Notes under the pieces: model-generated | Told to the model about the DNA's origin: nothing | Database searches by the model: none | What the model saw: only the letters and a program-made list of their open reading frames with translations | Made by a program: the position numbers and the translations under genes | Source: an uncultured Flavobacteriaceae bacterium | GTDB taxonomy: Bacteria; Bacteroidota; Bacteroidia; Flavobacteriales; Flavobacteriaceae | Length of the DNA: 64,000 nt | Reading direction: 5' to 3' | Assembly: GCA_947501845.1 (NCBI GenBank) | Contig: CANMXP010000011.1 | Coordinates: 115,582 to 179,581, forward strand | Shown: piece by piece, positions 36,923-46,370 of the stretch | Layout: every line of letters starts with the position of its first letter | Numbering within the stretch: the stretch's first letter is position 1

Positions 36923-39114
36923 GTCCAAAAAAAAATAAAATAAAAGATTTTCTTAGTGCTTTGCCAAAAAACATATTTTCTGGTTTTGTTGTTAGCCTTA
37001 TAGCCTTACCATTAGGCTTAGGACTCGCTATGGCTAGTGAAGCCCCTCCTATTGCTGGTATTATAGCAGCTGTAGTAGGCGGTATTGTTGTTTCTATTTT
37101 TGGCGGTAGCCACGTTACTATTGCTGGTCCAGGAAATGGGTTGGTTGGGGTGCTTCTTGTAGCTATAACCACACTGGGTATAGAAAGTGCTTATGCAGCC
37201 ATTATATGCTCAGGCCTTCTTATACTCTTACTTGGTTTTTTTAGAATGGGGAAATTAGCCGATTTTTTTCCATCATCTGCCATTCAAGGAATGTTGGCTG
37301 CTATTGGCTTAATTATTCTGGGAAAACAGTTTCATATCATGTTTGCTCATAAAATTAAGCGCGAAGATACTCTAGATTATCTGTTTGAAATCCCTTTTAC
37401 TATTAACGATGCCGTACATTATGAAAATAAAGGATTAATTTTTGCTGCATTGGCAGGTGTGATAAGTTTAGCAATCATGATGTTTTATGCCAAAATTAGA
37501 AATAAATATTTGCAGCTTATCCCTGCGCCCATGTGGATTGTTATACTATCTATAGGTTTTAGTTACTATTTCGAAGTTATAGTACATGAGGCAAACCCTA
37601 TTGCTAAAGAATATATGATCTCTGGAATTCCCAGTATTCAGGCTATCATTGCAGATATGCACTTACCAAATTTTTCCCGTGTTGGCAGTTTTCCATTTTG
37701 GTCAAGTGTACTGGCCATAACATTAATTGCCAGTATAGAATCCTTATTAAGCATCAAGGCGGTAGACAAATTAGATCCTGAAAAAAGACGCTCTAACGTA
37801 AATAAAGACCTTAAGGCACTTGGCTTAGCAACTATGGGTAGCGGACTTTTAGGCGGACTCAATGTTGTAACCGTTATTGCTCGTAGCTCAGTTAACGTAA
37901 ATAATGGGGCAAGCAATAAGTCTTCTAACTTTTTTCACGCCACATTTTTAGTGCTATTCATTGTTTTATTTAGTACGCAATTAACCCGAATACCATTACC
38001 TGCTTTAATGGCTATATTGGTATATACAGGGTACAAATTAGCATCGCCTAACGTTATTAAAAAAATATTTTCTATTGGAAAAGAACAACTCATCATCTTT
38101 TTTGTAACGCTATTAATAACCTTAAAAATAGGATTAATAACAGGCATTCTAGCTGGTGTATTAACGACTTTAATAATACACATCGTCATTAATAAAACTG
38201 TTTCCCTGTTTGTTAGAAATGTTATGAAACCTAATGTTTTAATGTACCAGGAAGAAAGTCAGGATAATTATTACGTTAGTGTAAAGCATTTTTGCAGCTT
38301 TTTAAACTATTACAAGCTAAAAGATAAATTAGACGCTGTACCTGAAGATAAAGATGTTATTGTTGATTTTTCCCTGTGTAGTTTTGTAGACCATACTGTT
38401 ATGGAAAACATGCACAATTACCAGGAACTGTTTAAAAAACGAGATGGCCATTTTGATGTTATTGGTCTAGATATGCATGATACCGACTCCGAGCACCCAT
38501 TTGCTTTAAGGCGATTGCTTCCTGTACCAAATATTATTAAAAACAATCTTACCAGACGTCAAACGAGTATGGAGAGTCTGGCCACAGATTATGAGTTAAA
38601 CTACAATTCTGAAAAACAAAGAAATGTCGATTTTTTAAATCATTTTTTATTCTTCAATACCAAAAGCATTAATCATATTTATAACCAATTATCGTATAAA
38701 AATAATGCCATAAATTTATTTGATATTGAGTTTTCCGAAGGTGAGTTTATAGCCAAAGAAGTAGTTAGGTCTACCATGCTCCATATACATCTGGATTGTG
38801 CCATCCCTGAATTTACTTTAGATAGAGAAGGCTTTTTAGAAAAGGTTTATGCCTTTGCAGGCTTTAAAGACATTCCGATTCAAAATCATTCCGATTTTTC
38901 TAAGCGTTTTTATTTATTAGGTGATAACGAAGAAGCTATCTGTGCTTTTTTTAACGATGATCTGGTTCATTTCTTTGAAAGTAACCCTTATTATCATATT
39001 GAATCTAATGGAGAATCTTTATTAATTTTTGGGAAAGAACGTTTGGCAAGTGTTAAAGAAATTAAAGCATTGTTCGATTTCGGAAAACGTTTAAAGGATG
39101 TTGTCGATCAATGA
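36919..39114 (+). CDS. SulP-family anion transporter with extended C-terminus
   Basis: This 731-residue protein has the SulP core at about 10-430: VVSLIALPLGLGLAMASEAPP, GIVVSIFGGSHVTIAGPGNG and IASIESLLSIKAVDKLDPEKR, with about 10-12 helices. Residues about 450-540 look like a STAS-type domain (DVIVDFSLCSFVDHTVMENM). The remaining 190 residues are an extra domain I do not recognise. SulP proteins carry bicarbonate, sulfate or other anions; the substrate cannot be told. It is coupled to the Usp gene upstream. Confidence 0.88.
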   Translation: MSPKKNKIKDFLSALPKNIFSGFVVSLIALPLGLGLAMASEAPPIAGIIAAVVGGIVVSIFGGSHVTIAGPGNGLVGVLLVAITTLGIESAYAAIICSGLLILLLGFFRMGKLADFFPSSAIQGMLAAIGLIILGKQFHIMFAHKIKREDTLDYLFEIPFTINDAVHYENKGLIFAALAGVISLAIMMFYAKIRNKYLQLIPAPMWIVILSIGFSYYFEVIVHEANPIAKEYMISGIPSIQAIIADMHLPNFSRVGSFPFWSSVLAITLIASIESLLSIKAVDKLDPEKRRSNVNKDLKALGLATMGSGLLGGLNVVTVIARSSVNVNNGASNKSSNFFHATFLVLFIVLFSTQLTRIPLPALMAILVYTGYKLASPNVIKKIFSIGKEQLIIFFVTLLITLKIGLITGILAGVLTTLIIHIVINKTVSLFVRNVMKPNVLMYQEESQDNYYVSVKHFCSFLNYYKLKDKLDAVPEDKDVIVDFSLCSFVDHTVMENMHNYQELFKKRDGHFDVIGLDMHDTDSEHPFALRRLLPVPNIIKNNLTRRQTSMESLATDYELNYNSEKQRNVDFLNHFLFFNTKSINHIYNQLSYKNNAINLFDIEFSEGEFIAKEVVRSTMLHIHLDCAIPEFTLDREGFLEKVYAFAGFKDIPIQNHSDFSKRFYLLGDNEEAICAFFNDDLVHFFESNPYYHIESNGESLLIFGKERLASVKEIKALFDFGKRLKDVVDQ

Positions 39115-39309
39115 GAAGGGAGGAATACGAAAAGTTAAATTAGCTTGTTAGAACTCTGTGAATCTAACAGTAGTAAATGAGGAATTTACCCTTGTTTTAC
39201 CAAATAACTAAAAGAAATGTGTCACATTGAGCGTAGTCTAAATACTTTAAAACCTGGATTTATATCATTTATAAATCATTAGGAACTATAGCTTTACGTT
39301 TTCGTTTCT

Positions 39310-39780
39310 TTAATTATTTATTACACGTTTAAAGATGATTCCTTCATCTTGATATACCACCATAATGACATTATCTCCTTTTCGAATATAAAATTCAGGT
39401 TCTGAACCTGTTTTCCATTCACTTTTTCTTTCTTTAATTATTTCTGTCATCCATCCATCATCGTAATTATCAGGTTTAGTCTTGATCATCCCGTGTGTCC
39501 ATTTATCAACCTTCGAAGATTCAACCTTAATTACAAATTTATAGTCCCATGATGATGCTCCTGGCAGTGTTGTTCTGCTATTTGAAAACCCATTTACATT
39601 AAATAATTCAAACTCTGCATTTTCGAAATTGCTAAAAGATTTGATTTCTTTTTTTAGAATTTCTACCCGTTTTTCTTTTGTATCATAATCATCACTTTCC
39701 AGTTTATTTGAATTGGATGTATCGGAACAGCTGCTAAGTCCAATAATTAGTATTGTTAATGTAAAATTTATAGTTTTCAT
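39310..39780 (-). CDS. Small putative lipoprotein
   Basis: This 156-residue protein has a lipoprotein signal (MKTINFTLTILIIGLSSCSD, lipobox LSSC) followed by a charged linker and a single domain of about 110 residues rich in Trp and Lys (WDYKFVIKVES, DGWMTEIIKERKSEWKTG). I recognise no family. It is a separate minus-strand transcription unit at the start of an accessory stretch. Confidence 0.7.
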   Translation of the reverse strand: MKTINFTLTILIIGLSSCSDTSNSNKLESDDYDTKEKRVEILKKEIKSFSNFENAEFELFNVNGFSNSRTTLPGASSWDYKFVIKVESSKVDKWTHGMIKTKPDNYDDGWMTEIIKERKSEWKTGSEPEFYIRKGDNVIMVVYQDEGIIFKRVINN

Positions 39781-39845
39781 TTTAATGTTTGTTTAGGGGG
39801 CATTGTCTACACAATTAAAATTACATAATCTTTATTCAGGACGGA

Positions 39846-40595
39846 TCAATTGTTAACAGTTGTTTTTTTAAGTTGAATATTAACTGTTTCTTGTGTGTCA
39901 TTATCGACTAATATAATGCCTTCATTTAAATCGTCTAATTGCTCCATAAGTAATCCATTGTTATTCCAAATCGAGCTTTTTCCTGCACATTCATAGCCTC
40001 CAGATTTCCCAACTAAATTAGCCATCAATGAAGTCATTTTATATTTTTTGGCAATATCAGAAATTCGATTTATGTCTTTATCAACGCCATCTACTGAGTT
40101 TAGAACACTAGCTATGTATATATTAGAGCCATTTTTAAATACGCCTTCCGTATGTTCATAGATAGATGTTTCATAACAGATTGCAAGTCCTATTTTATTG
40201 TCTCTAAATTTTATTGGAAGTAGATTATCTCCAGCAACAAAATACTTTTCTTCTCCAGGGTGCAAGTATTTTTTAGAATAAGTCGTTCTTGGTTTATGAG
40301 GCTGGAAAATTACCATACTTATACAAACTCCATTTTTATTTATAGTGGGAAGACCAGCTCCAATTATTATTTGATTTGAATCGCTAATTTTTTGAAACAC
40401 ATCAAACCTATTATCATCTTTTGTAGTTGCTAATTTTCTAGAAAGTTCAGGTTCGTATCCTGTTAAAGAGAGTTCGGGGAAAATTATAATATCAGCTTTG
40501 TTTTCAATACTAAGTTTAATCAGTTTTTTATGATTTTCAATATTTTTTAGAATATCTCCTTTTACTGGTTTGGTTTGCGCAATACAAATTTTCAT
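39846..40595 (-). CDS. Carbon-nitrogen hydrolase (nitrilase superfamily)
   Basis: This 249-residue protein has the nitrilase Glu-Lys-Cys triad: Glu in IIFPELSLTGYEP, Lys in TYSKKYLHPGEEKYF and Cys in IGLAICYETSIYE. It starts MKICIAQTKPVKGDI like other cytosolic amidases. The length fits the superfamily. The substrate is unknown; omega-amidase-like and general amidase roles are possible. It stands alone among unrelated genes. Confidence 0.88.
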   Translation of the reverse strand: MKICIAQTKPVKGDILKNIENHKKLIKLSIENKADIIIFPELSLTGYEPELSRKLATTKDDNRFDVFQKISDSNQIIIGAGLPTINKNGVCISMVIFQPHKPRTTYSKKYLHPGEEKYFVAGDNLLPIKFRDNKIGLAICYETSIYEHTEGVFKNGSNIYIASVLNSVDGVDKDINRISDIAKKYKMTSLMANLVGKSGGYECAGKSSIWNNNGLLMEQLDDLNEGIILVDNDTQETVNIQLKKTTVNN

Positions 40596-40743
40596 TTTAT
40601 TAGTTTAAATTATTGCTAATAATGTTATTAAGACTAAAGACTCCCCCAATACTTTTTTAATATTCATTATTACTAGGTGTTTTTTAATGAAACACAACGG
40701 TTATTGTATGGTGCGTTTGTATTATACAAATTACTATAAGTTT

Positions 40744-41531
40744 TTATTTTTTAGATTCGAGTAATTTCTGAACAAGAGCTTTTAATTCATCCATTTCTTT
40801 TGATTGATTCTCTAATCGTTTTTCTTGCTGGATTGTATAAAGAGTCAGTTCCTCAATTTTTTGAAGTAACTTAGAGTTCATTTCTCCTAAGAAAATTCCA
40901 TTTTTTTCCACTTCTTGTGCACTCGGGATATCTTTTAAATGCCCTTTTTCATTAATATGGTTTTCTACTTCTTTAAGGGTTGGTAAATTATAGTTTTTTT
41001 CAAATACAAAATCTGACCAACCATTTGTTTCTACTTTAATTTCTCGTGCTCCTATGGAACCCTCAACAGCTAATCTATGAGAGCCAGTAGCAGTAGTACC
41101 AATTCCTAGATTACCGTTTGCTGTTAACCTCATTTTTTCACTAGCGCCTGTTCCAAAAACAGTTTTCCCTTGCGAATTTCCCGCTATTATATTCAATCCA
41201 TTTATGTCAGACCCTATCAACCAAGTCGAATTAGCAGAAGTAAATTCCCCCAATTAGAAATGTGACCTCCGCTGTGATGAGCAAAATAGCCATAATTTCC
41301 ACCTGATGGTTGTTCTCCAATTAATAATATTACTCTTGAATTAGGTGAGGGGCTTTGGTTTAAGAAATATGCAGAAGTAGTACCATCAAAATTTTTATTA
41401 ACTTCAAGGTGAGCGCTTGGACTATTTGTGCCAATTCCAACATTTCCAGAGGAAGGAAATGTATTTTGAGCTTTAATTCCAAAACTCAGTCCCATCATAA
41501 TAATGGCGGTAATTTTAATTTTTGTTTTCAT
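40744..41531 (-). pseudogene. Tail-fibre-like surface protein, frameshifted
   Basis: Two overlapping frames (41217-41531 and 40744-41253) form one protein of about 262 residues if one G is added to the GGGGG run near 41248-41252 (SNWG then EFTSANSTWLIG). The N-terminus is a signal peptide (MKTKIKITAIIMMGLSFGIKAQ), followed by two GNVGIGT/GNLGIGT repeats typical of phage-tail-like adhesins of Bacteroidota and a C-terminal chaperone-like region (LPTLKEVENHINEKGHLKDI) ending in a coiled coil. It is probably a secreted or surface protein. Mutation or sequencing error cannot be separated here. Confidence 0.75.
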
Positions 41532-41575
41532 AAATAAATTTATTTTGTAGTTTATATGTTTGACTTTCTCATGCT

Positions 41576-41656
41576 TGTATATATGTACCAGTACACATAT
41601 ATACGTTATACATACTCAAATATACAATAACTCTTACATATCTTATAGCCTATTTA
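41576..41656 (-). promoter_or_regulatory. Promoter-containing repeat, copy 1
   Basis: About 80 bases here match 47368-47449 with only about a dozen differences. On the minus strand both hold TATATTTG, a -7 element, followed by a near-palindrome around TGTACTGGTACA that would be in the 5' UTR. It lies 45-125 bases upstream of the tail-fibre-like gene. The genes downstream of the two copies are unrelated. Confidence 0.65.
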
Positions 41657-41659
41657 AAT

Positions 41660-42015
41660 TATAGTCTAGGTATCGTCAGGTGCTAGTAACACAAAATCTA
41701 AAACTAGATAATCCTTTTCATTCGGATTAAAAGCTAATATTTTTTCATTATAATTGGTTTAGGACAATCTACTAGGTTGTGTATGTAGAAGGAAAATATT
41801 TAAGCAAAAAAGAATATTTATGAATTAGTATTTCATTTTACGTTTTGTAACGGTGTTTAAATGTTAAATTTTGATTAACGGTTAATATAGTGTCGTAACT
41901 ATGTAAAATGTTACCTTGTTTTTCCTTTTGTGCATCATCGTGAATTTAAAAAAACCTCTCGATTCATCTCTAATCAGCTATAATCGCATATATGTTGTTA
42001 TGTGTCGTTTTATTC
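41660..42015. other. Intergenic region without recognisable gene
   Basis: I see no supported gene in this AT-rich stretch between the promoter repeat and the end of the 127-residue secreted-protein gene. Confidence 0.5.
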
Positions 42016-42017
42016 TT

Positions 42018-42401
42018 TTAACACATCCAGAATTTCATTTTTTCAAAGTCAATTATTCTGGGTCCATCCGAACATCCGCCAACCTCCTCCGTATTCACAT
42101 CTTTTTCGTCCGTTCCAATTATCCAAACTCCAGATTTATGTTTTAAAATCTTACCCTCATCAATAATTTCACCTTTTTCTTTCAATATCATTTGTCCGTC
42201 ACCTTCATAAATGATTTTTATTGTCCCTCCTTTAATAATTACTGTTACTTTTTCACCCATTGATTTACCGCCCCATTCAGCAAATGCAACGTCATATCGA
42301 TACTTTCCGTCAGTGGGAATATTGTCAGATTTTGAGTTTTGAGCTAAACTCATGTTCAACGTGAATAGGATCAATAAAAAAGTAAAGATTTTAAATTTCA
42401 T
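42018..42401 (-). CDS. Small secreted protein
   Basis: From ATG 42401 this gives 127 residues with a signal peptide (MKFKIFTFLLILFTLNMSLAQ). A longer frame to 42446 adds 15 residues before the signal and is unlikely. The mature part contains short beta strands (EKVTVIIKGGTIKIIYEG, GVWIIGTDEKDV) and a single Cys pair near the end (GGCSDGP, FWMC). I recognise no family. It is a single-gene unit. Confidence 0.7.
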   Translation of the reverse strand: MKFKIFTFLLILFTLNMSLAQNSKSDNIPTDGKYRYDVAFAEWGGKSMGEKVTVIIKGGTIKIIYEGDGQMILKEKGEIIDEGKILKHKSGVWIIGTDEKDVNTEEVGGCSDGPRIIDFEKMKFWMC

Positions 42402-42456
42402 ATTTTTTATGATTACATAAGGATACTTTTCTCTTATAAAGCACACTAAATGCTAG

Positions 42457-42490
42457 ATCTAACGCGCATTGAAAACGAGGACCAGCTCGT
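42457..42490. repeat. Short CCAGC-type repeat
   Basis: The segment contains CGCGCATTGAAAACGAGGACCAGC. In shortened form, GAAAACGAGGACCAGC resembles the repeats at 47555-47580 (GAAAACGAGCGCCAGC) and 47772-47797 (GAAAACGAGGGCCAG), and its end resembles the CCAGC end of the 126-bp repeats near 61 and 63 kb. Confidence 0.5.
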
Positions 42491-42519
42491 GAATACGCTT
42501 AATTTAAAGAGAAAACCAA

Positions 42520-43164
42520 TCATTTCTTTTTTCTTTTAAAGATATAACCTCTAGTTTCTGCTCCCCAAACTTGTTCGTCTTTATTATTCCAACCTTGATC
42601 CCATGAAATAACTTGATCCTTACATACATTTACTTTTGAAGTAACATAGGTAGCTCCTCTTAATGAACTCTTACAATCTTTATTATTAGTTGACCCAGAA
42701 TAACAATCTTCCTCTTTTTTGAGAAATACGGCACACCCTTGTCTTAAAATTAAAGAATCTGGGGTGATTTGTTTAAAAATAATTGGATTTTCCCATCCAT
42801 GAATGTATTTAGATGGATTTGCTAATTCAAAAACACGACTTTCAATCAAACCATCTTGATTTATAGAAAGTTTATAAACTCTTTGTCGATAGGGCTTATC
42901 AATGTATTTTGTTACCGCTTGTTCTACATATAACCACTTAGTATTCTTATCATTTTCCCATATTGGATACATTACTAGGTTTATATTGTAAAATAAAGCA
43001 TCTTCCTTAGCCTGTTCTTCACTTGAAAACTCTCCACTCATCATATCAAATAAGTTTGACAACGCTTCGTGATGACTATCTTTCGTTGAATTAAGTTTTT
43101 GGTCTGTACAAGAAATTAGATTCATAATTCCGATCAATCCAACGAGAAAATACAATTTATTCAT
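42520..43164 (-). CDS. CpeT/CpcT-family lipoprotein
   Basis: This 214-residue protein has a lipoprotein signal (LIGIMNLISC lipobox) and the CpeT/CpcT (DUF1001) pattern: MMSGEFSSEEQAKED, VMYPIWEN, WLYVEQAVTKYIDKPYRQRVYKL (read in two parts) and GCAVFLKK. In cyanobacteria and cryptophytes this family attaches bilins to phycobiliproteins. Flavobacteria have no phycobiliproteins, so the protein probably binds another ligand. A TATCTTTG promoter element lies at 43191-43198. Confidence 0.85.
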   Translation of the reverse strand: MNKLYFLVGLIGIMNLISCTDQKLNSTKDSHHEALSNLFDMMSGEFSSEEQAKEDALFYNINLVMYPIWENDKNTKWLYVEQAVTKYIDKPYRQRVYKLSINQDGLIESRVFELANPSKYIHGWENPIIFKQITPDSLILRQGCAVFLKKEEDCYSGSTNNKDCKSSLRGATYVTSKVNVCKDQVISWDQGWNNKDEQVWGAETRGYIFKRKKK

Positions 43165-43190
43165 ACCGAATTATTTAATGTTTTCATATA

Positions 43191-43198
43191 CAAAGATA
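43191..43198 (-). promoter_or_regulatory. Promoter -7 element for CpeT-like gene
   Basis: On the minus strand this reads TATCTTTG, matching TAnnTTTG, 26 bases before the start codon. Confidence 0.5.
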
Positions 43199-43199
43199 A

Positions 43200-43520
43200 A
43201 TACGGCATATTGTTTACTTCACCCTGAATCCAGTGAAATTTGCTAGATTGCATCTCATAATATTTAGTATATGAAGCGTGGTGAGGAACGAGCTATGATT
43301 CCCCATTTTTAGAAATCAAAAAGATTGTGCCAGGATCATTTTGCGGTTTTTTTTGTAATAAACTATCCATATTGGATTCGAAATTTTGAGAATAGCTTAT
43401 CGATTGTAGACTTAAGAATAGGAGGGTAACCAATAAATACTTTAAATAACATACTCGTGTATGAGTAGTATCTAGTTTTAGACACTATTTTTAAGAAAAT
43501 CATTTAGAAAATAAAAAATA
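43200..43520. other. Intergenic region without recognisable gene
   Basis: Between the CpeT-like promoter and the DUF1330 terminator I see no intact gene. A short minus-strand peptide-like remnant around 43370-43450 is not long enough to support. Confidence 0.4.
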
Positions 43521-43522
43521 AA

Positions 43523-43550
43523 AGCGATTTGAGTTTTAATTCAAATCGCT
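43523..43550 (-). terminator. Terminator after DUF1330 gene
   Basis: AGCGATTTGA (43523-43532) pairs with TCAAATCGCT (43541-43550). On the minus strand the stem is followed by a T-rich run, so it should stop transcription from the DUF1330 gene. Confidence 0.8.
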
Positions 43551-43596
43551 ATTACTTATTCACGTTGCTTTACGCTGGCTTTTAACTATACTTTTA

Positions 43597-44358
43597 TTAT
43601 AAACTAGCCTCACCAATAAAAAAGTAAAGATTTTTTAATGAAGCATCTCTTTTTGGAAATAATGCTTGCATGCGTTCATCTGTTCCCATTTGCTGCAACC
43701 CTTCCATAGAATCGAAATAGAAACGATGAATTTTATCAGGTTGTTCTAAACTCCCTTTTGATTGAAATGGAGCTGTAAAACGTTCGAAGTGAGTTCCAAA
43801 TTCTGGCATTATTGCACAAACCTCATCATGGTAATCTTCGAATTGCTTTTCATATTCTTCACCTTCGTTAAAATATATTAATGCCACACCATAGGTCTTG
43901 GTTTTATCGCCAACTTCTTTTTTAAACTCAAAGTCTGTATTCTTACTCGTAAAAACTGAAATGTCTTCAAGTGCAGGAATGGCATACTCATCTCTAATTT
44001 TTATAAACTCAGGATCTTCATTGAACTTATTAAATACTTCAATGTTTGGGTAGCTTGCAAAATGAATTTCATCTGGCAATTCTAGCTCACCTTCCGCTAA
44101 CATTTTTGGTTTGATAATACGTTCAATTTTTCCTCCGTATTTCTCCAAAATAGCGCCTCCTTTCTTTTTATATTCTTCAAAACGTGCTTCCTCACCATCT
44201 TTTATATACATTAATGCAACGTTTACTATTTCTTGATTTTTTATGTCCATTTTATCTGTTTTTTTTGTGTTATTATTTGAGTTTTGTGCTTTTGTATTAC
44301 ACGATACTAGTAATGATACTAGTAAAGCAATACTTGTTAGTGCTTTTAAATATTTCAT
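43597..44358 (-). CDS. Lipoprotein with two DUF1330-like domains
   Basis: This 253-residue protein has a lipoprotein signal (LVSLLVSC) and two tandem ferredoxin-like DUF1330-type units, about 45-140 (VALMYIKDGEEARFEEYKKK) and 155-250 (YGVALIYFNEGEEYEKQFEDY). The two halves align with each other, showing internal duplication. DUF1330 function is poorly known; the fold resembles ABM monooxygenases and EthD. It lies 10 bases after the SDR gene on the same strand and is probably co-transcribed with it. Confidence 0.8.
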   Translation of the reverse strand: MKYLKALTSIALLVSLLVSCNTKAQNSNNNTKKTDKMDIKNQEIVNVALMYIKDGEEARFEEYKKKGGAILEKYGGKIERIIKPKMLAEGELELPDEIHFASYPNIEVFNKFNEDPEFIKIRDEYAIPALEDISVFTSKNTDFEFKKEVGDKTKTYGVALIYFNEGEEYEKQFEDYHDEVCAIMPEFGTHFERFTAPFQSKGSLEQPDKIHRFYFDSMEGLQQMGTDERMQALFPKRDASLKNLYFFIGEASL

Positions 44359-44368
44359 TTTGGGGTAT

Positions 44369-45241
44369 TTAAATTAAGTGTTCCATTTGTAAAGCTTCTT
44401 TGATCAAATTTTCTTGAATTGGCCCCGTTTTACTGTTCAGCTCATTAGTATTGTAATCTATACCTATAGCTTGTCTTATTGGTCTATTTCCTTTTTGCAT
44501 TTCAATTACATTTAAAATAGCATTTGGAATTTCTTGTGGATTGGGAGAAGCATCACTTTTGTAGAATTGATCGAAGTTTTTAAGCATTGCTTTGGGAACA
44601 CTAGCCATTTCGCCATAGCTTTCTAAGGTATTTGCATCTTCTTCTTTCGGTCCACTATATAATAAACCCGAAGGATAAGGGCCTGGTTCTATAACAGAAA
44701 CATCCACGCCAAGAGGTTTTAATTCGTATTTCAATGCTTGCGAGTAGGCCTCTAGAGCAAATTTACTAGCACAATAAATACCAAAGTACGGAAACACCAA
44801 TCGCCCAGCTAACGATGAGATATTGATAATTAATCCATCTGACGATTTTTTTAATAGTGGAAGAAAGACTTTAGATGTTCGAACCACACCAAAAAAGTTA
44901 GTATCGAATTGTTCCTGTGCTTGTTTTATGCTGTACGCCTCTGTAATACCAACATACATAATACCGGCATTGTTTACTAATACATCAAGTCCGTTTTCTT
45001 CTTCGATAAGCATTCTATCAACTAAATCATTGACAGATTTATCGTTAGTTACATCTAATTCGGCTACTGTAATTGAGATGTTTTCTTTTGAAGCAATGTT
45101 TTCAAGTGCTTCTTTTTTTATTTTATTTTTTCCTTTAGCGTCACGCATTGTTGCCCAAACATTATAACCATTTCTGGCCAATGTCAATGTAGATAAATAG
45201 CCAAAGCCGTTACTAGAACCTGTAATAAGTACTGTTTTCAT
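44369..45241 (-). CDS. Short-chain dehydrogenase/reductase
   Basis: This 290-residue SDR has the NAD(P) motif TGSSNGFGYLSTLTLARNGY, NNAGI in the middle and the active-site pair YCASKFALEAY (Tyr and Lys of YxxxK) after INISSLAGR. The Arg-containing segment ATMRD after beta-2 suggests NADP preference. Its substrate is unknown. It is followed by the DUF1330 lipoprotein gene and preceded by an AraC regulator on the same strand, a common regulated SDR arrangement. Confidence 0.92.
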   Translation of the reverse strand: MKTVLITGSSNGFGYLSTLTLARNGYNVWATMRDAKGKNKIKKEALENIASKENISITVAELDVTNDKSVNDLVDRMLIEEENGLDVLVNNAGIMYVGITEAYSIKQAQEQFDTNFFGVVRTSKVFLPLLKKSSDGLIINISSLAGRLVFPYFGIYCASKFALEAYSQALKYELKPLGVDVSVIEPGPYPSGLLYSGPKEEDANTLESYGEMASVPKAMLKNFDQFYKSDASPNPQEIPNAILNVIEMQKGNRPIRQAIGIDYNTNELNSKTGPIQENLIKEALQMEHLI

Positions 45242-45304
45242 ATTTACATGTTTTTTTGTTATTGATGCAAAGATGATAACAGAGAAGAAGGAAGCGTTTT
45301 ACGA

Positions 45305-46162
45305 TTAGTTCAAAGATTTGTTTAAATGGGTCAACTTGTAAATTGTTGGAGAAATTCCGTATTTATTTTTGAATGTTTTGGAGAAATGAGAAACATTTGA
45401 AAAGCCACATTCATAGGCTATATCTGTCGTTCTCAAGTCTGTTGAAACGAGTAGTTTAATAGATTTTTCTAGTTTTTTTTCACGTAAATAAGTGGCTGGA
45501 GATGAATTATATAGTTTTTTAAATTCTCTTTTAAAAGTGGATAAACTCTGATTGTTTAAGGTTGCTAGTTCTTCCAAAGAAATATTTTCATAGTAATGAG
45601 CTTTTACAATTTCTTTAAAGGAATGTGTGTTTGGATTAAACAGATTAGAAAGTATAGATCGAATTGCTGGAGCGTTATTGGTCTGGTTTAACAAAAGAAT
45701 AATTTCCTTAAGTTTCAAAATTAGTATTTCTTCAGTAACCAGATTAGGGTTCTGAAAATAAAACAAAATACCTTCAATATAATTCCGAATTAAAATATCG
45801 CTGCTAAGTTTGGACATCCCAACACCCAAAGGGAGCTTTTGTATAAGAAAATTAGGGAGTTTATTTTCATAAATTTTCATCAATATATCAGGATAAAAAT
45901 GTACAGCTAGTGCTTGATAGGTCTCAGATCCTTCTGAAGGATGCATATTACAAGTGTAGTTTCCGCATTTCATTAAAAGTGATTCTTCTGCTTCAATTCG
46001 AAGCCGTTCGGTTTCAGAAATAGAATCATATTCACCTTTAAGTATATACAAAAAGCAAGCCTCATTAGGCATTAAATTGGGCTTTTTGTAAGGAGGCTTT
46101 AAAATAATGGTTTCAAATAGCAACTTGCCAAATAAATCTATAGTTTTATAGTCCTGTACCAT
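45305..46162 (-). CDS. AraC-family transcriptional regulator
   Basis: This 285-residue protein has an N-terminal cupin-like sensing part (about 1-160) and a C-terminal AraC double helix-turn-helix (about 185-280) with SLEELATLNNQSLSTFKREF and IAYECGFSNVSHFSKTFKNKYG. It lies 63 bases upstream of the SDR gene on the same strand and probably controls the SDR-DUF1330 pair. Confidence 0.92.
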   Translation of the reverse strand: MVQDYKTIDLFGKLLFETIILKPPYKKPNLMPNEACFLYILKGEYDSISETERLRIEAEESLLMKCGNYTCNMHPSEGSETYQALAVHFYPDILMKIYENKLPNFLIQKLPLGVGMSKLSSDILIRNYIEGILFYFQNPNLVTEEILILKLKEIILLLNQTNNAPAIRSILSNLFNPNTHSFKEIVKAHYYENISLEELATLNNQSLSTFKREFKKLYNSSPATYLREKKLEKSIKLLVSTDLRTTDIAYECGFSNVSHFSKTFKNKYGISPTIYKLTHLNKSLN

Positions 46163-46370
46163 TTTTTTACTGTAAATATAGCTTTTACAAGTTATTTATA
46201 GTTTTCAAATTGGTTCACTTTGTTGTCAATTCGGGTCATATTTCAGCTTGCCCACAACGTCTATGCAATGGCTAATGCTTCTCTCTTTATAGTCGTTAAG
46301 GTTAGTGGTTTTGAAACGTCTGTTGCAATGGGAGCACAAGCAATTTATAACCCTTTTTTGCTAGTCGTTT

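Noticed and set aside
42520..43164. Phycobilin lyase function
   Set aside because: The family match is good, but nothing else in the window relates to bilins or photosynthesis and the protein carries a lipoprotein signal.
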